From: Deltaproteobacteria bacterium | GTDB taxonomy: Bacteria > JADJOY01 | Direction: 5' to 3' | DNA: 64,000 nt | Assembly: GCA_016713535.1 (NCBI GenBank) | Contig: JADJOY010000039.1 | Location: 62,001 to 126,000, forward strand | Shown: piece by piece, positions 43,864 through 54,488 of the stretch | Layout of the letters: each line of letters starts with the position of its first letter | How positions within the stretch are numbered: position 1 is the first letter of the stretch | Notes under the pieces: generated by a model | Databases searched by the model: none | Told to the model about the DNA's origin: nothing | The model's input: the letters and a program-made list of their open reading frames with translations, nothing else | Translations under genes and position numbers: made by a program

Positions 43864-44819
43864 ATGCGCGTCCCCGAGCTTCCCACCGGATTGCTCTGGA
43901 TCGAGCCGCTCTCGCCCCATTTCCCGCACTCCTGCAACGCCTACGCGGTGTGGGAGGACGACGGCACCTGGACCTGGATCGACCCCGGCGCCGCCGGCGA
44001 CGAGAACTCGCTCGCACGCGCGCCGAGCTCGACCGCCTCGGGCTCCCGCTCGAGCGGCTCGGCCGCATCCTCGTCACCCACCCGCACGTCGATCACCTGT
44101 CGGCGGCCGGTGCGCTGGCCCTCCAGGGCGTCCGCGTGCCGGTGCTCTGCCACCCCGACGCCGCCGCGTGCGCGCGAGACCTCGACACGTTGGTCGCGAG
44201 CTTCGACTTCCACCTCGCGCTGGCACGCTTGCCCGCCGAGCGCGAACGGAGCGCCGCGGTGCTGGAGCGGATGCGGGCCTTCATCTTCGCCGGCCACGCG
44301 CCGTTCGTCGCAACGGAGCCGGAGCCCCTGCTCGTCGAGGGCGCCACGGTCGCCACCGGGCCGTTCACCTGGACCTGCATCCATACGCCTGGTCATGCTC
44401 CCGGACACGTGGTGTTCCACGAAGCCCGTCACGGCATGCTGATCGGCGGCGACCTGATCGGGACCTCGGTCGCCTGGCACAGCCCGAGCTCGGGCGGCGC
44501 CCATGGCTACCTCGCGAGCGTCGAGCGGCTGCGCGCGCTCGACCTGGCGCTCTTGCTCCCGTCCCACGGCCCGCCGTCGGACGAGCCCCGCGCGCTCGTC
44601 GAGAGGATGCGCAAACGCCTGCTCGACCGGGAACAGCGCATCCTCGATGCGCTCGCGAGCGGGACGAGCCGCTACGCCGACCTCTATGATCTGGTGAACG
44701 GCGACCCTGACCACGTCAGGCTCTTTCCCTTCGCACCCATGCTCGAGGGCCACCTCGCCCGGCTCGCGTCGCTGGGCGAGATCCACGAGTCAGAGAACGT
44801 CTTCGAGCGGGCGCGCTGA
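43864..44819 (+). CDS. Metallo-beta-lactamase-fold hydrolase (one frame break)
   Basis: About 318 residues. The N-terminus NAYAVWEDDGTWTWIDPGA leads to the metal motif THPHVDHLSAAG (HxHxDH). Further ligands are HTPGHAPGHVVF and GGDLIG, and the C-terminal LLLPSHGPPS plus a winged-helix-like tail resemble LACTB2/glyoxalase-II-type enzymes. One base is missing near 44015-44022, between DENSLAR and AELDRLGLPLERL. It is 14 bases after the pentapeptide gene. The substrate cannot be told; thioester or nucleic-acid hydrolysis are both known in the family. Confidence 0.82.
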
Positions 44820-44855
44820 CCGGCGCCGTCTCCCTTCGACCCCCACGAGGCCCCC

Positions 44856-45764
44856 GTGACCGCCACACCGGTTCGCAACGAGCTTTCGACCTACGAGTGG
44901 CTGCAGCTCAGGACGTGGCGAGGCGGCCTGGTCGTGCTGAGCGGCGTGCGCGGCGCCGGCGCCCCGATCGAGATGCGCGGGCTGGGCCTCACCGAGCACG
45001 CCTACGGTCCACACCCGCTCGAGCAGCTCGACCGGATCGCCAAGCCCGCAATCGCGACGCCGGCGGGAGTCCTCGTCTACATCCACGGCGGCGGCTGGGT
45101 GAGCGGCTCGCGAAAGCTGGTGCGTTGCGACGTCGCCGCCTGGGCACAGCGCGGCCTCGTGGTCTTCAACCTCGACTACCCGCTCGCGCCCGAGGCGCCG
45201 TTCCCGGTCGGCTTGAGCTCGGTGGTGCGAGCGCTGGCCTGGATCCGCGAGCGCGAGCCCGGCGCCGAGTCGGTGGCGATCGCCGGCGACTCGGCGGGCG
45301 GCAACCTCGCGACCATGGCGGCGGCAGTGCTCGAGGACAAAGCGCTCCTCGAGGAGATCGACCCCACGCTCGCCGAGCTCGAGCTGCCCACGATCTCCAA
45401 GGTGGTGTCGATCTACGGAGTGATGGACCGCTTCTCGTGGCTCGACCACGCGTTCCCCGCGGCGCGGATGTTCATGCGCAGCTACGGCGGCGCCGCCGCG
45501 TTCGAGCGCGAGGTGCGCCGCGCCAACGCCTTCACGCCGCTCGACCTGCCGATCACGCGGCTGCCACCGATCTTCCTCGCCGGCGCCGCCAAAGACCCGC
45601 TCTGCCCGTCGACCCGGCTCGCCCACGAGGCGTTCCGCGCCAAGGGCATCGACGCGCGCCTCGAGCTCTACCCGACCGAGGGCCACGGCTTCTTCAACAT
45701 GCCGTACCGCAAGGCAAGCTGGACCCTCAAGCGGGACATCGCCGCGTTCCTCGCCGCGAGCTGA
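44856..45764 (+). CDS. Alpha/beta hydrolase, HSL-type esterase
   Basis: A 302-residue serine esterase of the hormone-sensitive-lipase family. The oxyanion motif is YIHGGGWVSGSRK, the nucleophile AGDSAGGNLAT, the acid AKDPLCPST and the His EGHGFFN, so the triad is complete. No signal peptide; probably cytoplasmic. GTG 44856 is used 36 bases after the MBL hydrolase stop. Two adjacent hairpins follow the gene. Short-chain ester substrates are likely for the family; the exact one is unknown. Confidence 0.92.
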   Translation: MTATPVRNELSTYEWLQLRTWRGGLVVLSGVRGAGAPIEMRGLGLTEHAYGPHPLEQLDRIAKPAIATPAGVLVYIHGGGWVSGSRKLVRCDVAAWAQRGLVVFNLDYPLAPEAPFPVGLSSVVRALAWIREREPGAESVAIAGDSAGGNLATMAAAVLEDKALLEEIDPTLAELELPTISKVVSIYGVMDRFSWLDHAFPAARMFMRSYGGAAAFEREVRRANAFTPLDLPITRLPPIFLAGAAKDPLCPSTRLAHEAFRAKGIDARLELYPTEGHGFFNMPYRKASWTLKRDIAAFLAAS

Positions 45765-45779
45765 GCGTCCGACGAAAAC

Positions 45780-45803
45780 GGGGGACCCCGCATGGGGTCC
45801 CCC
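45780..45803 (-). terminator. Hairpin terminator between esterase and subtilase genes
   Basis: GGGGGACCCC, loop GCAT, GGGGTCCCCC is a perfect 10-base stem. On the minus strand it is followed by GTTTTCG, so it suits termination of the subtilase mRNA. On the plus strand no T run follows, but the hairpin may still stop or stabilise the esterase mRNA. Confidence 0.65.
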
Positions 45804-45808
45804 GTGGG

Positions 45809-45834
45809 CCGCCCGGCGCTCATGCGCCGGGCGG
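45809..45834. terminator. Second hairpin of the convergent intergenic region
   Basis: CCGCCCGGCGC, loop TCAT, GCGCCGGGCGG is a perfect 11-base stem five bases from the first hairpin. The pair lies in the 87 bases between convergent genes and probably acts as a bidirectional transcription block or mRNA end stabiliser. No T tract adjoins it. Confidence 0.5.
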
Positions 45835-45851
45835 ATGGATCGTGGCTCGGA

Positions 45852-48464
<2,613 letters not shown>

Positions 48465-48652
48465 GCACCCCCTCCTTCGGTTGTTCGCGGACGATCCCAC
48501 CCGGATCGTCATCCCCGATGGTACGACCGCGTGACGACGGGGTCAACGACGCCACCGCGTCGTATCACCCGACATCGGCTGCATCGGCCCGATCGGACAC
48601 CCGTTCGAGCGCCGGGCTTGCTCCGCTTGCCCAGGGTCGCTATTGTAAATAC

Positions 48653-49135
48653 ATGCAACAAGAGGTCGAGGCGTGCCCGGTCGCCTGCGGCGACGCGAAG
48701 TGCTGCATCGAGCACTTTCGCGAAACCCTGCAAGTCCAGGGCAAGAGGCTCACGGACGAGCGCCGTGAGCTGATGCGGACGATCTGCTCGATCGACGGCC
48801 ATTTCCGCCCGGAGGATCTGGAACGGATCCTGCTAGCCAAGGGGGTCACGATCTCGCTGCCGACCATCTACCGGAATCTCCCGGTGCTGATCGAAGCGGG
48901 GATCATCCGGCGAACCGACGCACAGGACGCACAGGAAGGCAGCCAGTACGAACACATCTGGGGGCACGAGCACCACGACCACCTGGTGTGCGTGCGGTGC
49001 AGGAAGCTCATCGAGTTCCAGTACCCCGCGATCGACGCGCTGCAGGAAGTGGTGGCCCGCGAGCACGGCTTCGACCTGATCAATCACCGGCTCGAGCTTC
49101 TGGGCGTGTGTGCCGACTGCCGGGCGCCGGCGTGA
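48653..49135 (+). CDS. fur: Fur-family transcriptional regulator
   Basis: A 160-residue metalloregulator. The winged helix includes RLTDERRELMRTICSIDGHF and SLPTIYRNLPVLIEAGII, and the dimer/metal part has the HEHHDHLVCVRCRKLIEF metal-binding stretch and C-terminal CADC, giving the structural CxxC pair. The N-terminus carries extra Cys (ACPVACGDAKCC, positions 8, 12, 17, 18), unusual for Fur. ATG 48653 is used. It lies directly upstream of feoA-feoA-feoB with an apparent Fur box at the feoA start, so iron is the likely signal, although Zur/PerR variants cannot be excluded from sequence alone. Confidence 0.88.
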   Translation: MQQEVEACPVACGDAKCCIEHFRETLQVQGKRLTDERRELMRTICSIDGHFRPEDLERILLAKGVTISLPTIYRNLPVLIEAGIIRRTDAQDAQEGSQYEHIWGHEHHDHLVCVRCRKLIEFQYPAIDALQEVVAREHGFDLINHRLELLGVCADCRAPA

Positions 49136-49174
49136 TGTGCGACGAGATTCACGGAAATGCGGACGGGGGTTGAC

Positions 49175-49189
49175 TGATAATGAGTATCA
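49175..49189 (+). promoter_or_regulatory. Fur-box-like operator overlapping the feoA start codon
   Basis: TGATAATGAGTATCA is a 7-1-7 palindrome with one mismatch to the Fur core TGATAATnATTATCA. The feoA ATG (49180) lies inside it, so bound repressor would block both elongation and access to the start region. It lies 40 bases after the fur stop. Binding is inferred from the match. Confidence 0.6.
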
Positions 49190-49437
49190 AACCGAGCATC
49201 GACACGCCGTCCACCCTCGACCAGGTGGCCGTGGGCGCCACCGCGATCGTCATCCAGGTGCTGGAGTCGAGCGAGGTCCGCGAGCACCTCGCGGCCCGCG
49301 GCATCGGCCCGGGCGTTCCGGTACGTGTTCTCAAGAACGGCGATCCATTGCTCGTGGCCGTCGATCAGTCGCGCTGGGCGATCGGCCGCCATCACGCGCG
49401 CTCGGTGGCGGTGGTCCCGGCCGGAGACGAGCCATGA
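49180..49437 (+). CDS. feoA: FeoA-domain protein (first copy)
   Basis: An 85-residue SH3-like FeoA protein, a small cytosolic partner needed for FeoB ferrous-iron uptake. The core is DQVAVGATAIVIQVLESSEV, LAARGIGPGVPVRVLKNGD and HHARSVAVVP. The N-terminus is about ten residues longer than usual. A GGGGG stretch precedes ATG 49180, which is embedded in a Fur-box-like sequence. The stop overlaps the second feoA start (ATGA). Confidence 0.88.
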   Translation: MSIKPSIDTPSTLDQVAVGATAIVIQVLESSEVREHLAARGIGPGVPVRVLKNGDPLLVAVDQSRWAIGRHHARSVAVVPAGDEP

Positions 49438-49664
49438 CCGTGCTCGCCGACCTCAAGCCGGGCCAGTGTGGGCTCATCTCGGGCTTTCGCGACCACGGCC
49501 CGCTCGTGCAGCGCATGATGACCCTCGGCGTCCTCGAGGGGAACGAGGTCAAGGTGATCCGCCTCGCCCCCGCGGGCGATCCGATCCAGATCGAGATCCT
49601 CGGCTACTCGCTCTCGCTGCGGCGCAGCGAGGCGGCGGTGATCGACGTCGAGAACGTGCGATGA
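49434..49664 (+). CDS. feoA: FeoA-domain protein (second copy)
   Basis: A 76-residue FeoA protein with LADLKPGQCGLISGFRDHGP, RMMTLGVLEGNEVKVIRLAP and the closing YSLSLRRSEAAVIDVE. This copy is closer to the textbook FeoA than the first. Tandem feoA genes before feoB are known in several phyla. The stop overlaps feoB ATG 49661 (ATGA). Confidence 0.92.
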   Translation: MTVLADLKPGQCGLISGFRDHGPLVQRMMTLGVLEGNEVKVIRLAPAGDPIQIEILGYSLSLRRSEAAVIDVENVR

Positions 49665-51859
49665 CCGCGATCACGACCACCGAGCTCGGCCGGACCACCG
49701 CCACGGTGGTGGTGATCGGCAACCCCAACACCGGCAAGAGCACGATCTTCACGGCGCTCACCGGCGTCCGCCAGAAGGTCGCCAACTATCCGGGTGTGAC
49801 GGTCGAGAAGCGCTCCGGCCACCTCTCGCTCGACGGGATGGAGGTCGAGCTCGTCGATCTTCCGGGCACCTACTCGCTCGCGGCCCACAGCCCCGACGAG
49901 ATGGTCGCGGTCGACGTGCTGTTCGGCGGTCTCGAGGGCATGGAGCACCCCGACGCGGTGCTGGTCGTGGTCGACGCCTCCAACCTGCGCCGCAACCTCT
50001 ACCTCGCGAGCCAGGTGCTCGAGCTCGGGGTGCCGGTGGTGGTCGCGCTCAACATGGTCGACGTGGCCAAGGCGCGCGGCATCGAGATCGACGCCGAGGC
50101 GCTCGCCGCGCGCATCCGGGCCACCGTGGTGCCGATGGTCGCGAGCCACGACCAGGGACTCGACGAGCTGCGGGCCGCGCTCGCCAAGGCGTGCCGGGGC
50201 CAGCTCACGGCGCCCAGCGTGCACGTGCTCCCCGAGCTCTTCGCCGAGGCGGAGCGCATCGCGGCGAGCGAGGGCGAGCGCGGTCACCCGGTCAAGCGCT
50301 ACGAGGTCGAGCGCGGCTTGATCGACGCCGGGGCCTTCGCCGAGACGCGCCTCATCGAGCGCGCCGGAGCGAGCCTGCGCGCCGAGCTCGAAGCCACGCG
50401 CGCCCGCCTCGGCAGCGGCCGGCCGCTCGCGGCCCTCGAGGCGCAACGCCGCTACGGCTGGATCGCGGCACAGCTCGACGGAGTCGAGAAACGCAGTGAG
50501 CCGCGCCGGACCTGGACCGACCGGATCGACGCCGTCATCACCCACAAGGTGTGGGGCTCGCTGGTGTTCGTGCTGGTGATGGGCGCGGTCTTCCAGTCGG
50601 TGTTTCGCTGGGCCACGCCCGTGATGGATGCCATCGACGGTGCCTTCAAGAGCCTCGGCACCGCGGTCGGCGACGCGCTGCCGCCGGGGGCGCTCGCGAG
50701 CCTCGTCACCGACGGCGTGATCGCGGGTGTGGGCAGCGTGCTGGTGTTCCTGCCGCAGATCCTCATCCTGTTCCTGTTCATCGGCGTGCTCGAGGACTCG
50801 GGCTACATGTCGCGCGCGGCGTTCCTCATGGACCGCGTGATGCGCTTCGCCGGGCTCTCGGGCCAGTCGTTCATCCCGATGCTCTCGAGCTTCGCCTGCG
50901 CGGTGCCGGGGATCATGGCGACCCGCGTGATCGCAGACCGCCGCGACCGCCTCACCACCATCCTGGTCGCGCCGCTCATGACGTGCTCGGCACGGCTGCC
51001 GATCTACACCGTGCTGATCGCGGCCTTCATCCCCCACCGCCACTTCGCGGGCGGCTGGCTCGGGCTCCAAGGGCTCGTGATGCTGTCGCTCTACCTGCTC
51101 GGGATCGTGCTCGCGGTGATCGCGGCGTCGATCTTCAAGCGCACCGTGCTCAAGGGACCGACTCCCACGTTCCTGATGGAGCTTCCCGCCTACAAGTGGC
51201 CGCGGCCGCGGGCGATGGTGCTCAGGCTGGTCGAGCGCGCCAAGGTGTTCGTGCTGCGCGCCGGCACGGTGATCTTCTCGGTCTCGGTGGTGGTGTGGGC
51301 GCTCTCGTATTTCCCCCGGCCGGCGTCGATCCACGAGCGCTTCGAGAACGAACGCGCCGAGGTGACGGCGAGCGCGAGCGGCGAAGCGCGCGACACCGCT
51401 CTCGCGAGCCTCGCCGCCGCCGAGGATGCGGCGTACCTCGAGCAGAGCGTGTTCGGACGGATGGGCCACGTGATCGAACCGGTGTTCCGGCCGCTCGGCT
51501 GGGCCTGGCGGGTGGCCATGGCCGCGATCGCGTCGTTCCCCGCGCGCGAGGTGGTGATCTCGGTGCTCGGCACCACCTATGCCCTCGGCAAGGACGTGGA
51601 CGAGGGCTCGGACACGTTGCGCTCGGCGCTCCAGGGCGCCCGCTGGCCGGACGGCAAGCCGGTGTTCACGGCCGCGACGGCGCTCGGGTTGATGGTGTTC
51701 TTCGCGCTCTGCCTGCAGTGCGTGGCGACGGTCGCGACCATCCGCCGTGAGACCCAGTCGTGGAAGTGGCCCGCGTTCGCGTGGACCTACATGACCGTGC
51801 TGGCCTACGTCGGAGCGCTCCTCACCTATCAGATCGGTACCCGGCTGATGGCCGGCTGA
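49661..51859 (+). CDS. feoB: Ferrous iron transporter FeoB
   Basis: A 732-residue inner-membrane Fe(II) transporter. The N-terminal G domain has G1 VIGNPNTGKSTIFTALTG, G3 VDLPGTYSL, G4 ALNMVD and a G5 region VPMVASHDQG, then a GDI-like helical linker (about 170-280). The membrane part begins near 290 (WGSLVFVLVMGAVFQSVFRW), with gate motifs VGSVLVFLPQILILFLFIG, SFACAVPGIMATR and LMTCSARLPIYTVLI bearing the conserved Cys. A charged insert follows ALSYFPRPASIHE, also typical. The frame is intact. It is followed by a FeoB-associated peptide. Confidence 0.97.
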   Translation: MTAITTTELGRTTATVVVIGNPNTGKSTIFTALTGVRQKVANYPGVTVEKRSGHLSLDGMEVELVDLPGTYSLAAHSPDEMVAVDVLFGGLEGMEHPDAVLVVVDASNLRRNLYLASQVLELGVPVVVALNMVDVAKARGIEIDAEALAARIRATVVPMVASHDQGLDELRAALAKACRGQLTAPSVHVLPELFAEAERIAASEGERGHPVKRYEVERGLIDAGAFAETRLIERAGASLRAELEATRARLGSGRPLAALEAQRRYGWIAAQLDGVEKRSEPRRTWTDRIDAVITHKVWGSLVFVLVMGAVFQSVFRWATPVMDAIDGAFKSLGTAVGDALPPGALASLVTDGVIAGVGSVLVFLPQILILFLFIGVLEDSGYMSRAAFLMDRVMRFAGLSGQSFIPMLSSFACAVPGIMATRVIADRRDRLTTILVAPLMTCSARLPIYTVLIAAFIPHRHFAGGWLGLQGLVMLSLYLLGIVLAVIAASIFKRTVLKGPTPTFLMELPAYKWPRPRAMVLRLVERAKVFVLRAGTVIFSVSVVVWALSYFPRPASIHERFENERAEVTASASGEARDTALASLAAAEDAAYLEQSVFGRMGHVIEPVFRPLGWAWRVAMAAIASFPAREVVISVLGTTYALGKDVDEGSDTLRSALQGARWPDGKPVFTAATALGLMVFFALCLQCVATVATIRRETQSWKWPAFAWTYMTVLAYVGALLTYQIGTRLMAG

Positions 51860-51874
51860 GGTCGAGAGTTCGCC

Positions 51875-52048
51875 ATGAACGGACAGGAATGGATCGCGCT
51901 CGCCATCGTGGCGCTGGTGGCGTGGCTCCAGCTGCGCTCGTGGCTGGCGGCCAGCAAGAGCGCCGCGAGGAGCGGCGCGGCGTGCGGAAGCAGTTGCTCG
52001 GGCTGCCCGGGCCGGCGCCCGAGCGCGGCCCACGGCGCGTGTCACTGA
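51875..52048 (+). CDS. FeoB-associated Cys-rich membrane peptide
   Basis: A 57-residue peptide with one membrane helix (about 5-23, EWIALAIVALVAWLQLRSWL) and a C-terminal cluster ACGSSCSGCPG. This fits the FeoB-associated Cys-rich family found at the end of feo operons and thought to help FeoB at the cytosolic face. ATG 51875 lies 15 bases after feoB. The end overlaps the next gene by ten bases. Confidence 0.75.
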   Translation: MNGQEWIALAIVALVAWLQLRSWLAASKSAARSGAACGSSCSGCPGRRPSAAHGACH

Positions 52049-52371
52049 CGGTGCGGCGCGCACGGCTGGCCGAGGCCGCGCTCGCCGCCGTCCTGACGCT
52101 CGGCGGCTGCGCGCCGAGCACGCCCCCGATCCCGCCCGACATCGCCTCCGTGATCGTCATCGGCAGGACCACCCTCGGCGACCTTCGCGAGCTCCTCGGC
52201 GAACCGCGGACGCTCGACTCGTCGCCGACCGGGCGCACGGCCACGTGGCGGCAGGACGAGTCGTCGACCCTCGGAACGGGCCACACCCGGCGGCTGGTCG
52301 TCGAGCTGGCGCCGACGGGCGAGGTGCGGTCCTTCGACTACCAGTCCAACGTGCCGGGCGAGGCTCCCTGA
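52039..52371 (+). CDS. Small BamE/SmpA-like lipoprotein
   Basis: A 110-residue protein starting at GTG 52039, with a signal sequence (ARLAEAALAAVLTLGGC) and lipobox LGGC. The mature part contains IGRTTLGDLRELLGEPRTLD, the pattern of SmpA/OmlA-BamE domains, and ends with VVELAPTGEVRSFDYQS. It overlaps the FeoB-associated peptide, so it is likely in the feo operon. A role in outer-membrane assembly is the family function; a link to iron is not shown. Confidence 0.65.
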   Translation: MSLTVRRARLAEAALAAVLTLGGCAPSTPPIPPDIASVIVIGRTTLGDLRELLGEPRTLDSSPTGRTATWRQDESSTLGTGHTRRLVVELAPTGEVRSFDYQSNVPGEAP

Positions 52372-52536
52372 CCGGGCACGACCTCCACAACCTGCCAGAC
52401 ATTTTCACCACTTATTGCCATTGCAAATCGACACATTACGCCATTCAAAACAGGTACAAACTGCTTTCCGACCCGCGTGAATCTCACGCAAAACAGGCCG
52501 AATTCGTGCCCCGTAGGCACCGGATCGGCCGCGTTC
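52372..52536. other. AT-rich convergent intergenic region
   Basis: About 165 bases between the lipoprotein gene and the convergent DUF362 gene. Bases 52395-52465 are strikingly AT-rich against the surrounding GC-rich DNA (for example ACATTTTCACCACTTATTGC). GCGTGA-ATC-TCACGC (52475-52489) is a small hairpin followed by AAAAC. I see no gene. The base composition hints at a foreign or regulatory remnant. Confidence 0.45.
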
Positions 52537-53655
52537 CTAGAGCGGATCGCCCTTGGGATGATTCCAGCGCCGGTTGAGGCGCGCGGCGAGCGCTTCGGCG
52601 GCCGGGTAGATCGCGCGCTGCACCGAGTGCGGCACGAAGTACTGGGGCCAGAGCAGCCGCTTCCAGCGCCGCCGGTCGCCAGGCGTGAGCGCGTGGCGGC
52701 GGATGCGCGTCACCGCCTCCGGGGCGATCGGGGTCGAGCCGGGGACGAGCTCGTAGCCGGGCGCGGGCCCCTCGACCGCTGCGCGCAGATGGTCGACCTT
52801 CTCCCACGGATAGTCGAGGACGTCGCACCAGAAGGCATCGCCGCGCAGCAGGTCGCGGTGCGCAACGAGGCGGTCGATCCGCACCGGCACCGTGAAGTGC
52901 GGCCCCAGTCCCGAGCCCAGGAACGCCCCGCCCCCGATCGAGATCGCCGGGCGTAGGAGCCGCGCCGCAGCCGTCACGACGCGGTCGATGCGATCGAAGT
53001 GGCGGTGATAGTCGCCCTTGGTACTCCAGCGCAGGGCACCGTAGAGGTTCTTCGCCGCGAGCGTGACGCCGCACTCCCAGTGGTACTTGGGCGCATAGGC
53101 GTCGATGACCAGGACGTTGGGATCGAGCATCGCCATCGGCACGTCGAGCGGGATCTCGAGGCCGTCGCACGTCACCCGCGCCCACTCACCCTCGGCCAGG
53201 CTCTCGAACGCCGCGCCTTCCTCCAGCAGCAGCTCGTCGTAGCCGCGCCGCCTGAGCAGCTCGGCGCCGGCGCGGCACGCGCGCTGGTCGCCCTCGGCCA
53301 CCACCACGCTTGCGCCACGCGCCCGCGCCCAGCGGATCACGCCCCGGGTGAGGTCGGGATCGGTGAACGAGCCAGGGCAACCGGGCAGGCCGCCGCCCAG
53401 GTTCACCTTGACGAGGACGCGCCCGCCCGGGCGCATGAGCTCGTCGGCGTCGAGCGCGCCGAACGCTTCCTCGACGGCCTCGTGCGGCGTCACCCCGTCG
53501 AAGCGGCCACACCACAGGCGGCGATCGTCGGTGACGAGCGGTACCGCCACCTCCTTGCCCTCCCAGTGACCGCGCTTGCGATCCAGGTCGACCCACGGCA
53601 CCAGGCCGCGCCCGTACTCCTCGCGCAGCCCCTTCTCCGCTCCGGCTCTGGCCAT
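52537..53655 (-). CDS. DUF362-domain protein
   Basis: A 372-residue protein with the DUF362 core: RVLVKVNLGGGLPGCPGSFT, TRGVIRWARARGASVVVAEG, then LVIDAYAPKYHWECGVTLAA and LAAKNLYGALRW. DUF362 proteins often carry a ferredoxin domain, but no CxxCxxC motif is present here. ATG 53655 is used, with divergent HisN-like gene 68 bases away. DUF362 has no settled biochemical function; a redox or radical-linked task is often guessed. Confidence 0.8.
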   Translation of the reverse strand: MARAGAEKGLREEYGRGLVPWVDLDRKRGHWEGKEVAVPLVTDDRRLWCGRFDGVTPHEAVEEAFGALDADELMRPGGRVLVKVNLGGGLPGCPGSFTDPDLTRGVIRWARARGASVVVAEGDQRACRAGAELLRRRGYDELLLEEGAAFESLAEGEWARVTCDGLEIPLDVPMAMLDPNVLVIDAYAPKYHWECGVTLAAKNLYGALRWSTKGDYHRHFDRIDRVVTAAARLLRPAISIGGGAFLGSGLGPHFTVPVRIDRLVAHRDLLRGDAFWCDVLDYPWEKVDHLRAAVEGPAPGYELVPGSTPIAPEAVTRIRRHALTPGDRRRWKRLLWPQYFVPHSVQRAIYPAAEALAARLNRRWNHPKGDPL

Positions 53656-53723
53656 CGGTTCTCGGCTCCCTCTATATGAGATAACACCGCTCGCGGCGCG
53701 ACACGCGCACGCCGGAGACCCCG

Positions 53724-54488
53724 ATGCTCGATCCGCGCTTTCGACTGTTCGCCGAGGAGCTCGCCGAGCTCGCCGGCACCGTGATCCGACGCTACTACCG
53801 CCAGCCGGTCCAGATCGACGAAAAATCGGACGCGACGCCGGTGACGCAGGCCGACCGCGAGGCCGAGTCCGCGATGCGCGAGCTCATCGAGCGGCGCTTC
53901 CCCGAGCACGGCATCCTCGGTGAAGAGCACGGCGAGGTGAACGCGGGGGCGGAGTGGCGCTGGGTGCTCGATCCCGTCGACGGCACCAAGAGCTTCGTGC
54001 TCGGCATCCCGATGTTCGTGACGCTGATCGCCCTCGAGCACCGCGGCCAGCCGGTGCTAGGCGTGGTCGACCAGCCGATCTTGCGCGAGCGGGTGATCGG
54101 CGACGGCACCGAGACGCGCCTCAACGGCGCGCCGATCCGCGTGCGAGCCTGTCCGGCGCTCGCCAACGCCTACCTCCTCGCGACCGATCCACTCCTGGTC
54201 GAGAAGCACTTCGGCACCAAGGGCTTCGACCGCCTGACCCACTCGGTCAAGTGTTTCCGCGCCATCGGCGACGGCTACGCGTACGGATTGCTCGCCGCCG
54301 GCTACGCGGACGTGGTCCTGGACCCGATCATGAACCCGTGGGACGTGGCCGCGCTGATCCCGGTGGTGCGTGGCGCGGGCGGCGTGATCACCGACTGGCA
54401 CGGCGGCGATCCGGTCGGGAAGTCGAGCACCGTGGCGGCGGCGCCGGAAATCCACGCCCAGGTGATCGCGACGCTCGCAGGCGCATGA
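53724..54488 (+). CDS. Inositol-monophosphatase-family phosphatase, HisN-like
   Basis: A 254-residue Mg-dependent phosphatase. Motifs in order: SDATPVTQADREAE, HGILGEEHGEV with metal-binding Glu, WVLDPVDGTKSFVLGIP (DPxDGT) and MNPWDVAALIPVVRGAGG (WD). The FVLGIPMFVTLIAL variant and size match histidinol-phosphate phosphatase HisN rather than inositol phosphatase, but the two are hard to part. No his genes are adjacent. The stop overlaps the propeller gene start by four bases (ATGA). Confidence 0.85.
   Translation: MLDPRFRLFAEELAELAGTVIRRYYRQPVQIDEKSDATPVTQADREAESAMRELIERRFPEHGILGEEHGEVNAGAEWRWVLDPVDGTKSFVLGIPMFVTLIALEHRGQPVLGVVDQPILRERVIGDGTETRLNGAPIRVRACPALANAYLLATDPLLVEKHFGTKGFDRLTHSVKCFRAIGDGYAYGLLAAGYADVVLDPIMNPWDVAALIPVVRGAGGVITDWHGGDPVGKSSTVAAAPEIHAQVIATLAGA

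Noticed and set aside
49604-52063. Long open frame antisense to feoB
   Set aside because: His/Arg/Glu-rich shadow translation; FeoB on the other strand is complete and conserved.
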